Below, piece after piece: positions 33,883 to 42,672 of a DNA stretch of 64,000 nt; within the stretch, counting starts at the first letter, position 1, and each line of letters opens with the position of its first letter. The DNA is from Dethiobacter alkaliphilus AHT 1. Its GTDB lineage: Bacteria; Bacillota; Dethiobacteria; Dethiobacterales; Dethiobacteraceae. The notes under the pieces are model-generated. The model ran no database searches and was not told the DNA's origin. It worked only from the letters and a program-made list of their open reading frames with translations. A program made the position numbers and the translations under genes. The stretch spans positions 1 to 64,000 of the forward strand of contig NZ_ACJM01000004.1 in NCBI RefSeq assembly GCF_000174415.1, in the 5' to 3' direction.

Positions 33883-35957
33883 TAGTGTACCTCCTTTATC
33901 ACTTCACGTACCTGCTGGGAGAAAGAAAATGTCTGCGCTTCGCCGGGTTGCAGGCGCAAATCCCAGGCAGGCATCAGTGTGGATCCCTGATAAACCCTCT
34001 CCATCCCGTCTTCAGACTGAGACACCGTTTCTATGGGCATACGCCAGACGGTGGCGGGACGTTCAAATGAAAACTCGGTGGAAATTCCCAGCCATTCATC
34101 GGTGAGGCCAAACTGTCGGGTCTGATGCAGTTCGCCACGGGAGTCAAGGCGTGCATTGGCCAGCTGCCGTCCCGGCGAAGAATAATAGCGATCCGGCGCC
34201 TGTCCCGCCAGAAAAGTAATGTTAAACTCCACGGCAAACATGGTCTCCAGCGGACTGTCGCCGCTGTTTTCCAGCGTATATTCATAGCGTATTTCTCCGG
34301 ACTGCGGTGTATACCCCACTGTTTTGGACACCCGCACAGGCTGAGCTGTACCGTTTAGACGGACAGTCCCGTTGCGGCTCAGGCCAACCTGTGCCGCTCC
34401 GTTTGCATTGGCACCCTGCAGCTCATAAACGGCGCCGGTAAAATCACCGATATCTGCAGCGCCGGGACCGCCGGAGAGCTCTTCAATGGTGGTGCCCGGC
34501 GGATAGAAGTGATCAATCAGGGAGGCGCGCCTGTAATTATCATAGACCAACAGGTTCTCAAGGCCCGCTTCTTTAACCCGGGTGATATGATGGATTGTCT
34601 TTATTTCGTCGGTGGAGCACTGGCCCTGGGCCATTTCAAAAATATTGCAGTGATACGGCTCCTGCCTGCGGCTTAGCACATCAAAGAGGTTAAAGCGACG
34701 GGGCTTAAAGTCCAGCTCCAAAAGTGAACCCCCTTGAGCCGGCGCCACCACAAAGCCCAACTCCGGTCCGCTCACCAGCACCTCCTCGGCGCCGTCATAA
34801 TCAAAATCTTTTTGCTCCACTTCCACCCAACTCTGCTCGTTGTGGAGCATCCGGTCGGTCAGCGTTTCAGCGGCAATGAGCCGGCTGTAAAGGGCGGAAC
34901 GGAGAAAATTCAGGTACAGCCCGCCAAAAACACCGTGCCAGTAAGCACAGTTACACTGTCCGGCCCACAGGTATTCCTCGGCTTCACTTTTTTGCGGTCC
35001 GGCGGGAACACGGCTCAATTTATCCCGCACATGTAGCATTTTCTTGTGAATCTGGTTGCTCTCCGGATAGCGCACAAAGAAATTGCGCCAAAAACCTCCG
35101 GACCACTCCATCATCTCCCGGTAGGAACCGGCAGGCAGATAGATACGGCCCGCAGGGGGCTGCTTTTGCATAAATTCCTGGAACGTGGTCACCTGCAGCC
35201 ATTGGCTGTTTTCCTGCAGTAAAGAAAAAAAGCGGCGCAACCATTGCTCTTTGTAAACCAGATCTGCCGTTCCGGGCCAGGAACCGAATTTTTCGCCGTC
35301 ATCGGCCAGCACCACAACCCGGTCTCCCTCAGGGGTGGCCATCTGAGCCAGATAATCTATGGTTTCCTGCGGCTCGGCAAAGGGAATTTTGTAGCGCAGC
35401 GTTTCACTGATGGGAAAAATGGACAGGCGGGATCCCGACTCTTCGGTGACATAATAGTGCAGCGTTTCTTCTTCTGTAAAACCTACGTTACGAAAATGGG
35501 CGTCATCCAAAACGGTATAACCGATGCCGGCCTGAACCAGCGGCTTGGCCAGGTGCGGCTCCCAAATCCTCTCGGCCAACCAGGCTCCGCTCACATCGGT
35601 CTGAAAATTTTCCCGGATAAAGCGGCTCTGCTTGGCAATCTGCCCCACTTTGTCTTCATCGGGGATCATCACCAAAATGGGCTCATAGAAGGCTCCACCC
35701 ATCATCTCTATCTGACCGGAAGATACCAGGTTGCGCAACCGGGACATAAAAGCAGGGCGGTTTTCCTGCAGCCAGCGCAAAAGAATTCCGGAATAGTGCT
35801 GAACCACCTTGATTTGCCCAAACTGCTCCAACTCAGCAATAAAGGGTTCGTAGGCGTTGGTGTAGGTCCGCTCAAAAACCTCCGGCAAATTGCCTTCCGG
35901 CTGATGATTATGCAGTGCCAATATCAGGTGAATTTTCTTTGCCTGTTGTGTACTCAT
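33882..35957 (-). CDS. GH57 4-alpha-glucanotransferase-like enzyme
   Basis: 691 residues, AAGGAG upstream of the ATG. The layout follows the Thermococcus 4-alpha-glucanotransferase: GH57 barrel with LALHNHQP, the nucleophile Glu near 129 in WLAERIWEP, and Asp near 219 in LADDGEKFGSWP; then a helical DUF1925-type part and a C-terminal beta-sandwich DUF1926 (about 410-690). It transfers maltosyl or longer units between alpha-1,4-glucans. No signal peptide. First of the GH57 pair that follows the degenerate glycosyltransferase gene. Confidence 0.88.
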   Translation of the reverse strand: MSTQQAKKIHLILALHNHQPEGNLPEVFERTYTNAYEPFIAELEQFGQIKVVQHYSGILLRWLQENRPAFMSRLRNLVSSGQIEMMGGAFYEPILVMIPDEDKVGQIAKQSRFIRENFQTDVSGAWLAERIWEPHLAKPLVQAGIGYTVLDDAHFRNVGFTEEETLHYYVTEESGSRLSIFPISETLRYKIPFAEPQETIDYLAQMATPEGDRVVVLADDGEKFGSWPGTADLVYKEQWLRRFFSLLQENSQWLQVTTFQEFMQKQPPAGRIYLPAGSYREMMEWSGGFWRNFFVRYPESNQIHKKMLHVRDKLSRVPAGPQKSEAEEYLWAGQCNCAYWHGVFGGLYLNFLRSALYSRLIAAETLTDRMLHNEQSWVEVEQKDFDYDGAEEVLVSGPELGFVVAPAQGGSLLELDFKPRRFNLFDVLSRRQEPYHCNIFEMAQGQCSTDEIKTIHHITRVKEAGLENLLVYDNYRRASLIDHFYPPGTTIEELSGGPGAADIGDFTGAVYELQGANANGAAQVGLSRNGTVRLNGTAQPVRVSKTVGYTPQSGEIRYEYTLENSGDSPLETMFAVEFNITFLAGQAPDRYYSSPGRQLANARLDSRGELHQTRQFGLTDEWLGISTEFSFERPATVWRMPIETVSQSEDGMERVYQGSTLMPAWDLRLQPGEAQTFSFSQQVREVIKEVH

Positions 35958-35988
35958 CTAAATCTCCTTTTGCACGCAAATGGCGTTA

Positions 35989-37170
35989 TTAGTCCTTGAT
36001 GATAAAAGGCAGTTTCACCGGGCCCACTCCCCGACAGGTTCCAACGCACAGCTTTGCTGCCTGCTCCAAGCCAAAACGCTCACAAATACGGGAGCGGCTG
36101 CGCTGCCGCATGGCCTGCTGCCAGTCGGTCCGCTGCCGGAAATCCCGTACCGCACGCGCCACTGTCTCCTGCCAGCCCTGTTCTCCGTCCTGGTAAAGGT
36201 AGCCGGTGGGATACTGGGCATCCGTTGTTTCATCTGTTACCAAACTTTTGGTAAAGGGCGAAGCCGACGTTATTACAATACTGCCTGCCGCCATGGCGGC
36301 CAACGCCTCCTGCGGCTTTCCCCGCTCACCGTCAAAAAAATAAAAATCGGTAGCCTGCAGCAGTGTTTGCCGGCGGCTCTCATCACCGGCAGGAGGTAAA
36401 AAAACTATTTCCTCCGGTAATGCATCCCCAAAGTAAGGGGGATCGCCGGTAGCCAGCAAATATCCTGTCTTTTTTGCAGCGGCCAACACCTGCTTTTTTC
36501 TCTGCGGCCGCGGGGCATCGTTTGTCGCAATGTGGGACCAGTAAGCGGTGTTTACCGCAGGGAAACCTTCCACTACTTTTCCCGCATAAGCGGAAAAAAA
36601 ATCCGCCCAGTGCTGCGGTTTTTGCCCCATGGACTCATCCACCACATATACGGCTGCTGCGGCGGCAGCGGTTTCCGCCAGAAAAGTTTCACCCAGCTGC
36701 AAACTGCCGGCAGGCAACGTCAGCCCCAAAGAATGCAGATCACGCAGCGGCATCTTGCACTGTGTCAGGCGGCAAACATGATAAATAAAAGGAATTTGCC
36801 GGTATGCCCGGCAAAGTAAGGCACAAACTATATCCTGAGCGCAAAACAGCTGTAAAAAATCGGGCTTTGTTTTTTCCTGTGCCGCCAACTGCCCTAATGT
36901 GGCAGCCACCGCCGCTGCAAAAAAAAGCGGTGATGACTCCTGAATAAAAAAGATGCGAACCGCATCTTTGCCGGCTTCTTTTACAGTCACCGGCTGTATT
37001 CGCTCTCCCACCCGCAGATTAAACCGGGCAAAGGACGACATCTGCAAGTCCCGGGCTAAGAGGGCATCATCGGTAAATAAATAAGCCTGCCCCGCTTCAG
37101 CGGCCACGCTGGAGGCCAGCGCCAGAGACAGATTATCATTTTGTCCACGACGAATTAAACCAATAATCAC
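35989..37170 (-). CDS. Divergent GT-B glycosyltransferase-like protein
   Basis: 393 residues from a GTG start. The C-terminal half has the plan of GT4/GT5 enzymes: a KPQEALAAMAAGSIVITS segment near 300-320, where the EX7E-like element would be, and a terminal helix around RICERFGLEQAAK. The N-terminal half has LQLFCAQDIVCALL and FIYHVCRLTQC but lacks the Gly-rich loop of glycogen synthases (GGL). I therefore doubt a normal catalytic site. It is unusually rich in Ala and Gln. Position next to GH57 genes suggests a role in alpha-glucan handling. Confidence 0.6.
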   Translation of the reverse strand: MIIGLIRRGQNDNLSLALASSVAAEAGQAYLFTDDALLARDLQMSSFARFNLRVGERIQPVTVKEAGKDAVRIFFIQESSPLFFAAAVAATLGQLAAQEKTKPDFLQLFCAQDIVCALLCRAYRQIPFIYHVCRLTQCKMPLRDLHSLGLTLPAGSLQLGETFLAETAAAAAAVYVVDESMGQKPQHWADFFSAYAGKVVEGFPAVNTAYWSHIATNDAPRPQRKKQVLAAAKKTGYLLATGDPPYFGDALPEEIVFLPPAGDESRRQTLLQATDFYFFDGERGKPQEALAAMAAGSIVITSASPFTKSLVTDETTDAQYPTGYLYQDGEQGWQETVARAVRDFRQRTDWQQAMRQRSRSRICERFGLEQAAKLCVGTCRGVGPVKLPFIIKD

Positions 37171-37349
37171 AAAAAATTCCGTCCTTTACCTCTCTTGTAG
37201 CTACTGTGTCGATGCAAACATAGCTTACCACCGGTACCATTTTTTATTCCGCAATCAGGCCCCTAAAATAACAATTTAGATGCAAATGCATTTATAAGAA
37301 AGAATTAGTTTGGCTATACTAAAGTTTGTTATAGAAATTGCGGCAAAAA

Positions 37350-37369
37350 GGCTTTGCCGGCGCAAAGCC
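37350..37369 (+). repeat. GGCTTTGC hairpin, leader of the DUF4912-GH57 operon
   Basis: A perfect 8-bp stem GGCTTTGC/GCAAAGCC with a CGGC loop, 43 bp before the DUF4912 start. A near copy occurs at 40107-40127 before another gene of the same cluster. It has no T tract, so it is not a terminator and may be a regulatory site. Confidence 0.5.
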
Positions 37370-37412
37370 ATATAATTTATAACAGTACAAATAAGGATTC
37401 AAGGAGGAAGCT

Positions 37413-37928
37413 ATGCACGCACCGGACCGACACGAACTAAATGCGGGATGGACTCTGCCGGAAGCTTATGGCATCGACCGTTTGGTTCTGCTACCCAAAA
37501 ACCCACACACCCTTTTTGTGTACTGGGAAATAACTCCCGGTCTTAACCAAAAAATGCAGGACCAACACGGACATTCCTGGGGAAAGGGCACACTCATCAT
37601 ACGCTTGCACGATCTGGATATGAGGACAAATCAGGATATGGAAATCAATCATGACGCCGACAACTGGTATATTTCAGTTGATGCGGCAGACCGGACTTAT
37701 TATGTGGAATTGGGCCGCATGCTACCCGACGGGCGTTTTATTTCCATGCTTACCTCCAACACCGTGCGCACTCCCCGTGATTCCATTTCGGCAGTAATTG
37801 ATCCCCGATGGAGGATGTTTGCATTCTGGCAGGAGCGCTATCACCGGCAGATACCCAACCTATCCTCCTTTGCCTTGTTTTCCAGAGAAGGACAGTTAGA
37901 CGCAGAGGAGGCGAAATACGTTGACTAA
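37413..37928 (+). CDS. DUF4912 domain protein
   Basis: 171 residues, AAGGAGGAAG before the ATG. The domain signature LPEAYGIDRLVLLPKNPH near 15-32, then FVYWEI and a beta-sandwich with YYVELG near 90, is typical of DUF4912. Family members often precede GH57 branching enzymes and look like carbohydrate-binding or adaptor modules; this is known by association only. The next gene begins inside its last codons, so they are translationally coupled. Confidence 0.85.
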   Translation: MHAPDRHELNAGWTLPEAYGIDRLVLLPKNPHTLFVYWEITPGLNQKMQDQHGHSWGKGTLIIRLHDLDMRTNQDMEINHDADNWYISVDAADRTYYVELGRMLPDGRFISMLTSNTVRTPRDSISAVIDPRWRMFAFWQERYHRQIPNLSSFALFSREGQLDAEEAKYVD

Positions 37929-39540
37929 AGGCTATTTATCACTGGTTCTTCATGCCCACTTGCCTTTTGTGCGGCACCCCGAATATGACTATTCATTTGA
38001 AGAAAAATGGTATTTTGAAGCGTTAACGGAAACATACCTGCCGCTGTTGCAAACGTTTAACCGCCTTAATGCAGATAATGTTGACTATCGCATTACAGTT
38101 TCTGTTTCTCCCACACTGGCGGCCATGTGGCAGGACGAGTATCTGCGGGAGAAATATCGCGGCTACCTGGAAAGGTTGTTGGACCTGGCAGATAAAGAAG
38201 TAACCCGGACCGCCGGTGATGCAGAGTTTTCTCCACTGGCCCGTCACTACCGTCAGCGCTTCCAGGAAGCCTATCATCAGTTCTTTGAGCATCATCAGGG
38301 TAACTTGGTCGGCGCTTTTCGCAGCCTGGCGGAATCAGGCAAGGTGGAATTAATCTGCTGTGCAGGTACCCATGGCTACCTGCCCCTTTTAAATACCCAG
38401 CCCGAAGCGGTCTATGCACAGCTTTATACCGCCGTTGAGCAGCATACCCGCCTGTTTGGTAAACAGCCCCAGGGCATCTGGCTGCCGGAATGTGCCTATG
38501 AATACGGCATTGATAACTTCCTACGGGAGCTGGGCATTCACTATTTCTTTGTGGACACCCATGGCATCTTATTTGCCAAACCCCGTCCCGCCTTTGGCAC
38601 CTACAGCCCGCTCATCACTCCCGCCGGGGTGGCAGCATTTGGCCGTGATGAAGAATCCAGTAAACAGGTTTGGAGCAAGACCGAGGGTTATCCCGGCGAT
38701 TTTTATTACCGCGATTTTTACCGCGATATCGGTTATGACCTCCCTCTGGATTATATCGGCCCCTATATCCACCCTGACGGCATTCGGCTGCATACCGGTT
38801 TTAAATACCACCGCATCACCGGCACAACGGATCACAAAGAACCTTACCAGCCCCATATCGCTCAACAAAAAGTGGCGGAGCATGCAGGTAACTTTATGTT
38901 CAACCGTGAAAAACAGATCGAATATCTGGCCGGTGAAATGGGACGCCCACCCATTATTGTGGCCCCCTATGATGCCGAACTGTTTGGCCATTGGTGGTAT
39001 GAAGGTCCGGCCTGGCTGGAGGATTTTTTCCGCAAAGTGCATTATGACCAGGATACCTTTAAGACCATCACTCCCAGTGAATATCTGGGTCTGGGACTGC
39101 CTCTGCAGGAGGCCGAGCCCAGTTCATCCAGTTGGGGCAGTGAGGGGTATCATGATGTGTGGTTAAACAAAGATAATGACCGGCTCTATCGGCACCTGCA
39201 TATGGCGGCACAGCGAATGCGCCAGGCCACCGTGGACTTTCCCCTGGCACAGGGCCAACAAAAAGAGGCCCTCAACCAGATGGGCCGGGAGCTGCTTTTA
39301 GCCCAGGCCAGTGACTGGCCATTCATCATTTCCACCGGCACCATGGTACAGTATGCCAGAGAGCGTATCGAAGATCATGTGGTACGCTTCAACAGGCTCC
39401 ATGAGCAGCTTTATGCCAACAATATCGATACCGACTGGCTTGAAAAACTAAAAGCCAAGGATAACCTGTTCCCCCATCTGGACTATCACATTTTTGCCCC
39501 CCAGCAAAGCATGGAAAAAGTGGCTACACCAATTAACTAG
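37921..39540 (+). CDS. GH57 1,4-alpha-glucan branching enzyme
   Basis: 539 residues from a TTG start inside the end of the DUF4912 gene, preceded by GAGGAGG. Catalytic residues of the GH57 branching enzymes are seen as Glu190 in WLPECAY and Asp351 in PYDAELFGHWWYEGP, and LVLHAHLPFVRHP opens the protein. A helical DUF1957 domain fills about 420-530. It should introduce alpha-1,6 branches in glycogen-like polymer, complementing the GT4 synthase at 42673. No GH13 branching enzyme is present in the window. Confidence 0.9.
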   Translation: MTKGYLSLVLHAHLPFVRHPEYDYSFEEKWYFEALTETYLPLLQTFNRLNADNVDYRITVSVSPTLAAMWQDEYLREKYRGYLERLLDLADKEVTRTAGDAEFSPLARHYRQRFQEAYHQFFEHHQGNLVGAFRSLAESGKVELICCAGTHGYLPLLNTQPEAVYAQLYTAVEQHTRLFGKQPQGIWLPECAYEYGIDNFLRELGIHYFFVDTHGILFAKPRPAFGTYSPLITPAGVAAFGRDEESSKQVWSKTEGYPGDFYYRDFYRDIGYDLPLDYIGPYIHPDGIRLHTGFKYHRITGTTDHKEPYQPHIAQQKVAEHAGNFMFNREKQIEYLAGEMGRPPIIVAPYDAELFGHWWYEGPAWLEDFFRKVHYDQDTFKTITPSEYLGLGLPLQEAEPSSSSWGSEGYHDVWLNKDNDRLYRHLHMAAQRMRQATVDFPLAQGQQKEALNQMGRELLLAQASDWPFIISTGTMVQYARERIEDHVVRFNRLHEQLYANNIDTDWLEKLKAKDNLFPHLDYHIFAPQQSMEKVATPIN

Positions 39541-39578
39541 AAACCAGCACGCCAGGTGGCGTGCTGGTTTCTAGTTAA
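39533..39578. terminator. Bidirectional terminator, 22-bp perfect palindrome
   Basis: The left arm 39533-39554 and right arm 39557-39578 are perfectly complementary over 22 bp with only a 2-bp gap. It spans the stop codon of the branching-enzyme gene and ends just before the stop of the convergent gene. It can terminate both transcripts. Confidence 0.8.
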
Positions 39579-40036
39579 AGCTTATTTGTCTCAGAAATAC
39601 TGCCGAAACGAACAAGCAGCCATGCGGCCAATAGACCGAACAAAACATGGTATGCAAACAGCAAAAAAATGTCCTCAGGACGTGGGGGCACTGTTATGTA
39701 CCCACCCAACGGAGATACGCCGCCAATGGTGATAAGCCAGATAACTGCTCCCCAAATTGCCCCTTTAAGAAGTGCCCAATCCTTGCCGGTGACAGACAGA
39801 ATATGGGCTAATATAATCCCCAGGACCACACTTACGGACAGATGAACTAACCAACCCAACGCCTGCCACACCGGCAACGCATTCTGCGTCAGCATCTGCC
39901 GCATAAAAATCCCACCGCCAATATTAATCAGGCATAACTCACAAACACTGGTTATAAATAAAACTATTGAAATCAAACCAATCACAAGACCGGATACAAA
40001 CCCGGCGCCGGCGCCCGCTGCTGTTTTATCCAACAA
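39575..40036 (-). CDS. Hypothetical four-helix membrane protein
   Basis: 153 residues with GAGGAGG upstream. About four hydrophobic helices, separated by short loops; a Cys-rich spot (SVCELCLINIGGG) follows the first helix and a PPRPEDIF loop lies near 125. I do not recognise the family; similar Clostridial proteins are annotated as hypothetical. It is monocistronic within the alpha-glucan block, convergent with the branching-enzyme gene. Confidence 0.6.
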   Translation of the reverse strand: MLDKTAAGAGAGFVSGLVIGLISIVLFITSVCELCLINIGGGIFMRQMLTQNALPVWQALGWLVHLSVSVVLGIILAHILSVTGKDWALLKGAIWGAVIWLITIGGVSPLGGYITVPPRPEDIFLLFAYHVLFGLLAAWLLVRFGSISETNKL

Positions 40037-40106
40037 AAAACCTCCTCTTGCCGCCTTTGCTTGCTATATAGTATTTGCTGCAAACGAAGGTTTATCCATT
40101 AGATAC

Positions 40107-40127
40107 AGCTTTGCCGGCTGCAAAGCT
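40107..40127 (-). repeat. AGCTTTGC hairpin, upstream of the membrane-protein gene
   Basis: Stem AGCTTTGC/GCAAAGCT with a CGGCT loop, 71 bp before the start of the gene ending at 39575. It differs from the hairpin at 37350-37369 by the outer base pair and one loop base. Both lie in leaders of genes in the alpha-glucan block. Confidence 0.45.
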
Positions 40128-40133
40128 ATAAAA

Positions 40134-40162
40134 AGAAGCGAGCCTGTTGCAGGCCCGCTTCT
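40134..40162 (-). terminator. Terminator of the nucleotidyltransferase-mutase gene
   Basis: A 13-bp stem with one A-C mismatch (40134-40146 with 40150-40162) and a 3-nt loop reads into TTTTATAG on the minus strand. Its base lies 3 bp beyond the stop codon. Confidence 0.8.
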
Positions 40163-40165
40163 CCC

Positions 40166-42640
40166 TTATTTACCCAGCTCTTGCTGGATTTTTTTAATTT
40201 TTTCGGCATACATATCGGTCAGCTCTTCTGCAGTTTCGGTGGAGTACCCTTCACCGTAGACCCGGTAAACCGGCCGCTCCGAATCCGGAAGTACCAGTGC
40301 CCATCCTTGGGGATGACGGACTTTCACGCCGTCCACCAACTCCACATCATCGTTTTGGGTCTCTTCAATTAACCGGCGCATCACCGCTCCTTTCACTCCC
40401 CAGGAGCAGTCCACATCCTGTTTGTGGAGAAAAAACGGCGGGATACTGTCCAGCAAAGTGGCCAAGCTTACATCTTCACTGGCCATAAATTCCAGAATCC
40501 GACCCAAAGAAGCTATGGCATCAAAAGACAGGGTAAACGGATCGTATTTCATGTTTTCCGCTTCGCTTTCTGACAGTGCTTCCATCAGTGAGCGCGGTTC
40601 GGTTTTGGTGCGCAGTACACGACCTTTATGCTCTTTGGCCAGCTGCTCAATAACGCCCGGCGCCGTAATGGGCACAGCCATGGTTCCGCCGGCGTTAGCC
40701 TTAAAGATAATGAGCGAAGAAAGGGCCATGAACATATCCTCATCCACATAGCGGCCCTGACTGTCAAACAACACCAGGTTTTCCGCGTTGGCATCCATTA
40801 CCACGCCCAGATCCGCCCCATTGCCGGTAACTGCTTCAGCCACTTCGTTAAAATGATTTTGCAGCACGCTCATGGTCAGCGGCTCACCCGCCGGCAAGGA
40901 AATGGTAAAGACCTCGCAGTTTAGCTGCTGCAAAAACGGCACCAAGAGCGAGTACAGCCATGGCGTGGGATAAGCCAGCACCACTTTGCGCTGAGTGTTT
41001 TTTAAAACCTGCAGATCCAAGCCGTCCAGGAGCTGCTGCAGGTATTTTTCCGTGAAACTGGTGAGCTTAACGGTTTCGCCAACTTCCAGCCCTTTAATAC
41101 GTTTAAAATCTTCACGGTAGTAAGCCTGCTCAATTTTTCGCTCCCAGCCTTTAGCCAGATTGAGTCCTTCGGAATCAAAGAATTTTATCTTGGTGTTGGT
41201 GTTATCTTCCCGGGACAGCTGCAGATGGATGCCGCCCTTGACATCCAGTTCTTTTACTGCGCGCCGGGTTATGGGGGTAACGGTCTCCCCCAAATCGTAG
41301 ACCCGGATTCCTGCGGACAACAGGCCGGAAACGGCAGCTTCTTTAAGCATCCGCGAAGCTTTCCAGTCATCACTGCTGACCACCACCTGGCTGCCTTCAC
41401 CCAAAAGCGAACCATAGGCTACGCTGAGTTTAGCCACCAATTCCGGAGTAATTTCCACATTAACAATGCCGCTGATACCGTCAAAACCAAACAGGCTTTT
41501 TGCCGGCTTTGCGCCCCAAATCAAGCTCTCAGAGACCACGCTGCCGCTTTCCACCAGTTTGTGGGGCCAGATTTTCACGTTTGGCTTAATGATACTGTTC
41601 TCTTCAATGGTGGTATCATCTCCCACCACCGAGCCTTCATAAAGAGCAGAGTGACGCATAACCTGGACACGGTTGCAGAGCATGGCGCCGCGAATCTGGG
41701 CACGCTGCCCGATATAACCGTTACGCCAGATCAGGCCGCGCTTTACCGAAGCATAAGCTTCTACCTGGGTGTTGGGGCCCAGTACGGTATAGCTATCCAC
41801 GCAGGCTCCGCGGCCAATGCGGGACCCGCTGCCAATCAGTGCCGGCGCGTTAATTTGCGCTCCCGGCTCAATAATGACATTTTCCCCCACATAAACACCG
41901 GGAGACTGTTCCCGCTCCTGGATATTTACCTTAACGGTATCCTTGAGGATATCAAGATGCGCCCCGTGATACTGTTCAATATTTCCGATATCACACCAGT
42001 ATCCTTCGGCCACATAGCCATAAAGAGGATATCCTTTTTGCATCAACAAGGGAAACAGGTCCTTGGCAAAGTCAAACTGTGCACCTTCCGGAACATACTG
42101 CAGCACTTCAGGCTCCAGGATATAAATACCGGTGTTAACGGTATCGCTGAAAACTTCTCCCCAGCTGGGTTTCTCCAGAAATTGCGTAATCCGGCCTTCA
42201 TCATTGGCAATAACCACACCATACTCCAGAGGAGTTTCCACTGAAGTCAAAACCAGTGTGGCCACACCTCCTTTGGCACGATGGAACTCAATGGCCTTTT
42301 GCAAGTCAAAATCGGTCAGCGCATCACCGCTGATAACAATGAAGGTTTCATCCAGAAAGGAACCGGAGTTTTTCACGCTGCCTGCGGTGCCAAGTGGTGA
42401 GTCCTCAATGAAATACCGCATATTTACGCCAAACTCCCGGCCGTCTCCAAAATAATTCTCGATTTGTTCCGGCAGATACTGCAGGGTGACACCTATTTCC
42501 TTAAGATCATAACTCTTTAAAAGTGACACGATATGCTCCATCATGGGCCGGTTCATGATAGGCACCATGGGCTTGGGCCGGTCGCAAGTCAAAGGACGCA
42601 GGCGGGACCCCTGTCCTCCGGCCATAATAATAGCTTTCAT
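40166..42640 (-). CDS. Sugar nucleotidyltransferase / phosphohexomutase fusion
   Basis: 824 residues from ATG 42640 (AGGGGGAA upstream). Three modules: an NTP-transferase domain (about 1-235) with [11 protein letters not shown] at 9-19, a left-handed beta-helix hexapeptide region (about 245-370), and a phosphomannomutase/phosphoglucomutase-like domain (about 380-820). In the mutase part the usual TASHNP loop with the phosphoserine is not evident; the corresponding stretch reads [15 protein letters not shown], so mutase activity is doubtful. The family is usually annotated mannose-1-phosphate guanylyltransferase. It follows the GT4 synthase directly and may supply its NDP-sugar. Confidence 0.85.
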   Translation of the reverse strand: MKAIIMAGGQGSRLRPLTCDRPKPMVPIMNRPMMEHIVSLLKSYDLKEIGVTLQYLPEQIENYFGDGREFGVNMRYFIEDSPLGTAGSVKNSGSFLDETFIVISGDALTDFDLQKAIEFHRAKGGVATLVLTSVETPLEYGVVIANDEGRITQFLEKPSWGEVFSDTVNTGIYILEPEVLQYVPEGAQFDFAKDLFPLLMQKGYPLYGYVAEGYWCDIGNIEQYHGAHLDILKDTVKVNIQEREQSPGVYVGENVIIEPGAQINAPALIGSGSRIGRGACVDSYTVLGPNTQVEAYASVKRGLIWRNGYIGQRAQIRGAMLCNRVQVMRHSALYEGSVVGDDTTIEENSIIKPNVKIWPHKLVESGSVVSESLIWGAKPAKSLFGFDGISGIVNVEITPELVAKLSVAYGSLLGEGSQVVVSSDDWKASRMLKEAAVSGLLSAGIRVYDLGETVTPITRRAVKELDVKGGIHLQLSREDNTNTKIKFFDSEGLNLAKGWERKIEQAYYREDFKRIKGLEVGETVKLTSFTEKYLQQLLDGLDLQVLKNTQRKVVLAYPTPWLYSLLVPFLQQLNCEVFTISLPAGEPLTMSVLQNHFNEVAEAVTGNGADLGVVMDANAENLVLFDSQGRYVDEDMFMALSSLIIFKANAGGTMAVPITAPGVIEQLAKEHKGRVLRTKTEPRSLMEALSESEAENMKYDPFTLSFDAIASLGRILEFMASEDVSLATLLDSIPPFFLHKQDVDCSWGVKGAVMRRLIEETQNDDVELVDGVKVRHPQGWALVLPDSERPVYRVYGEGYSTETAEELTDMYAEKIKKIQQELGK

Positions 42641-42672
42641 ATAGATTCCCCCTTGATAAGGAAGTTTTGGGC

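Noticed and set aside
37340-37412. c-di-GMP-I (GEMM) riboswitch before the DUF4912 operon, because of CGCAAAGCC
   Set aside because: Only that one word matches. The upstream CAGGGCAAACC part and the second stem are missing, so I kept it as a simple hairpin.
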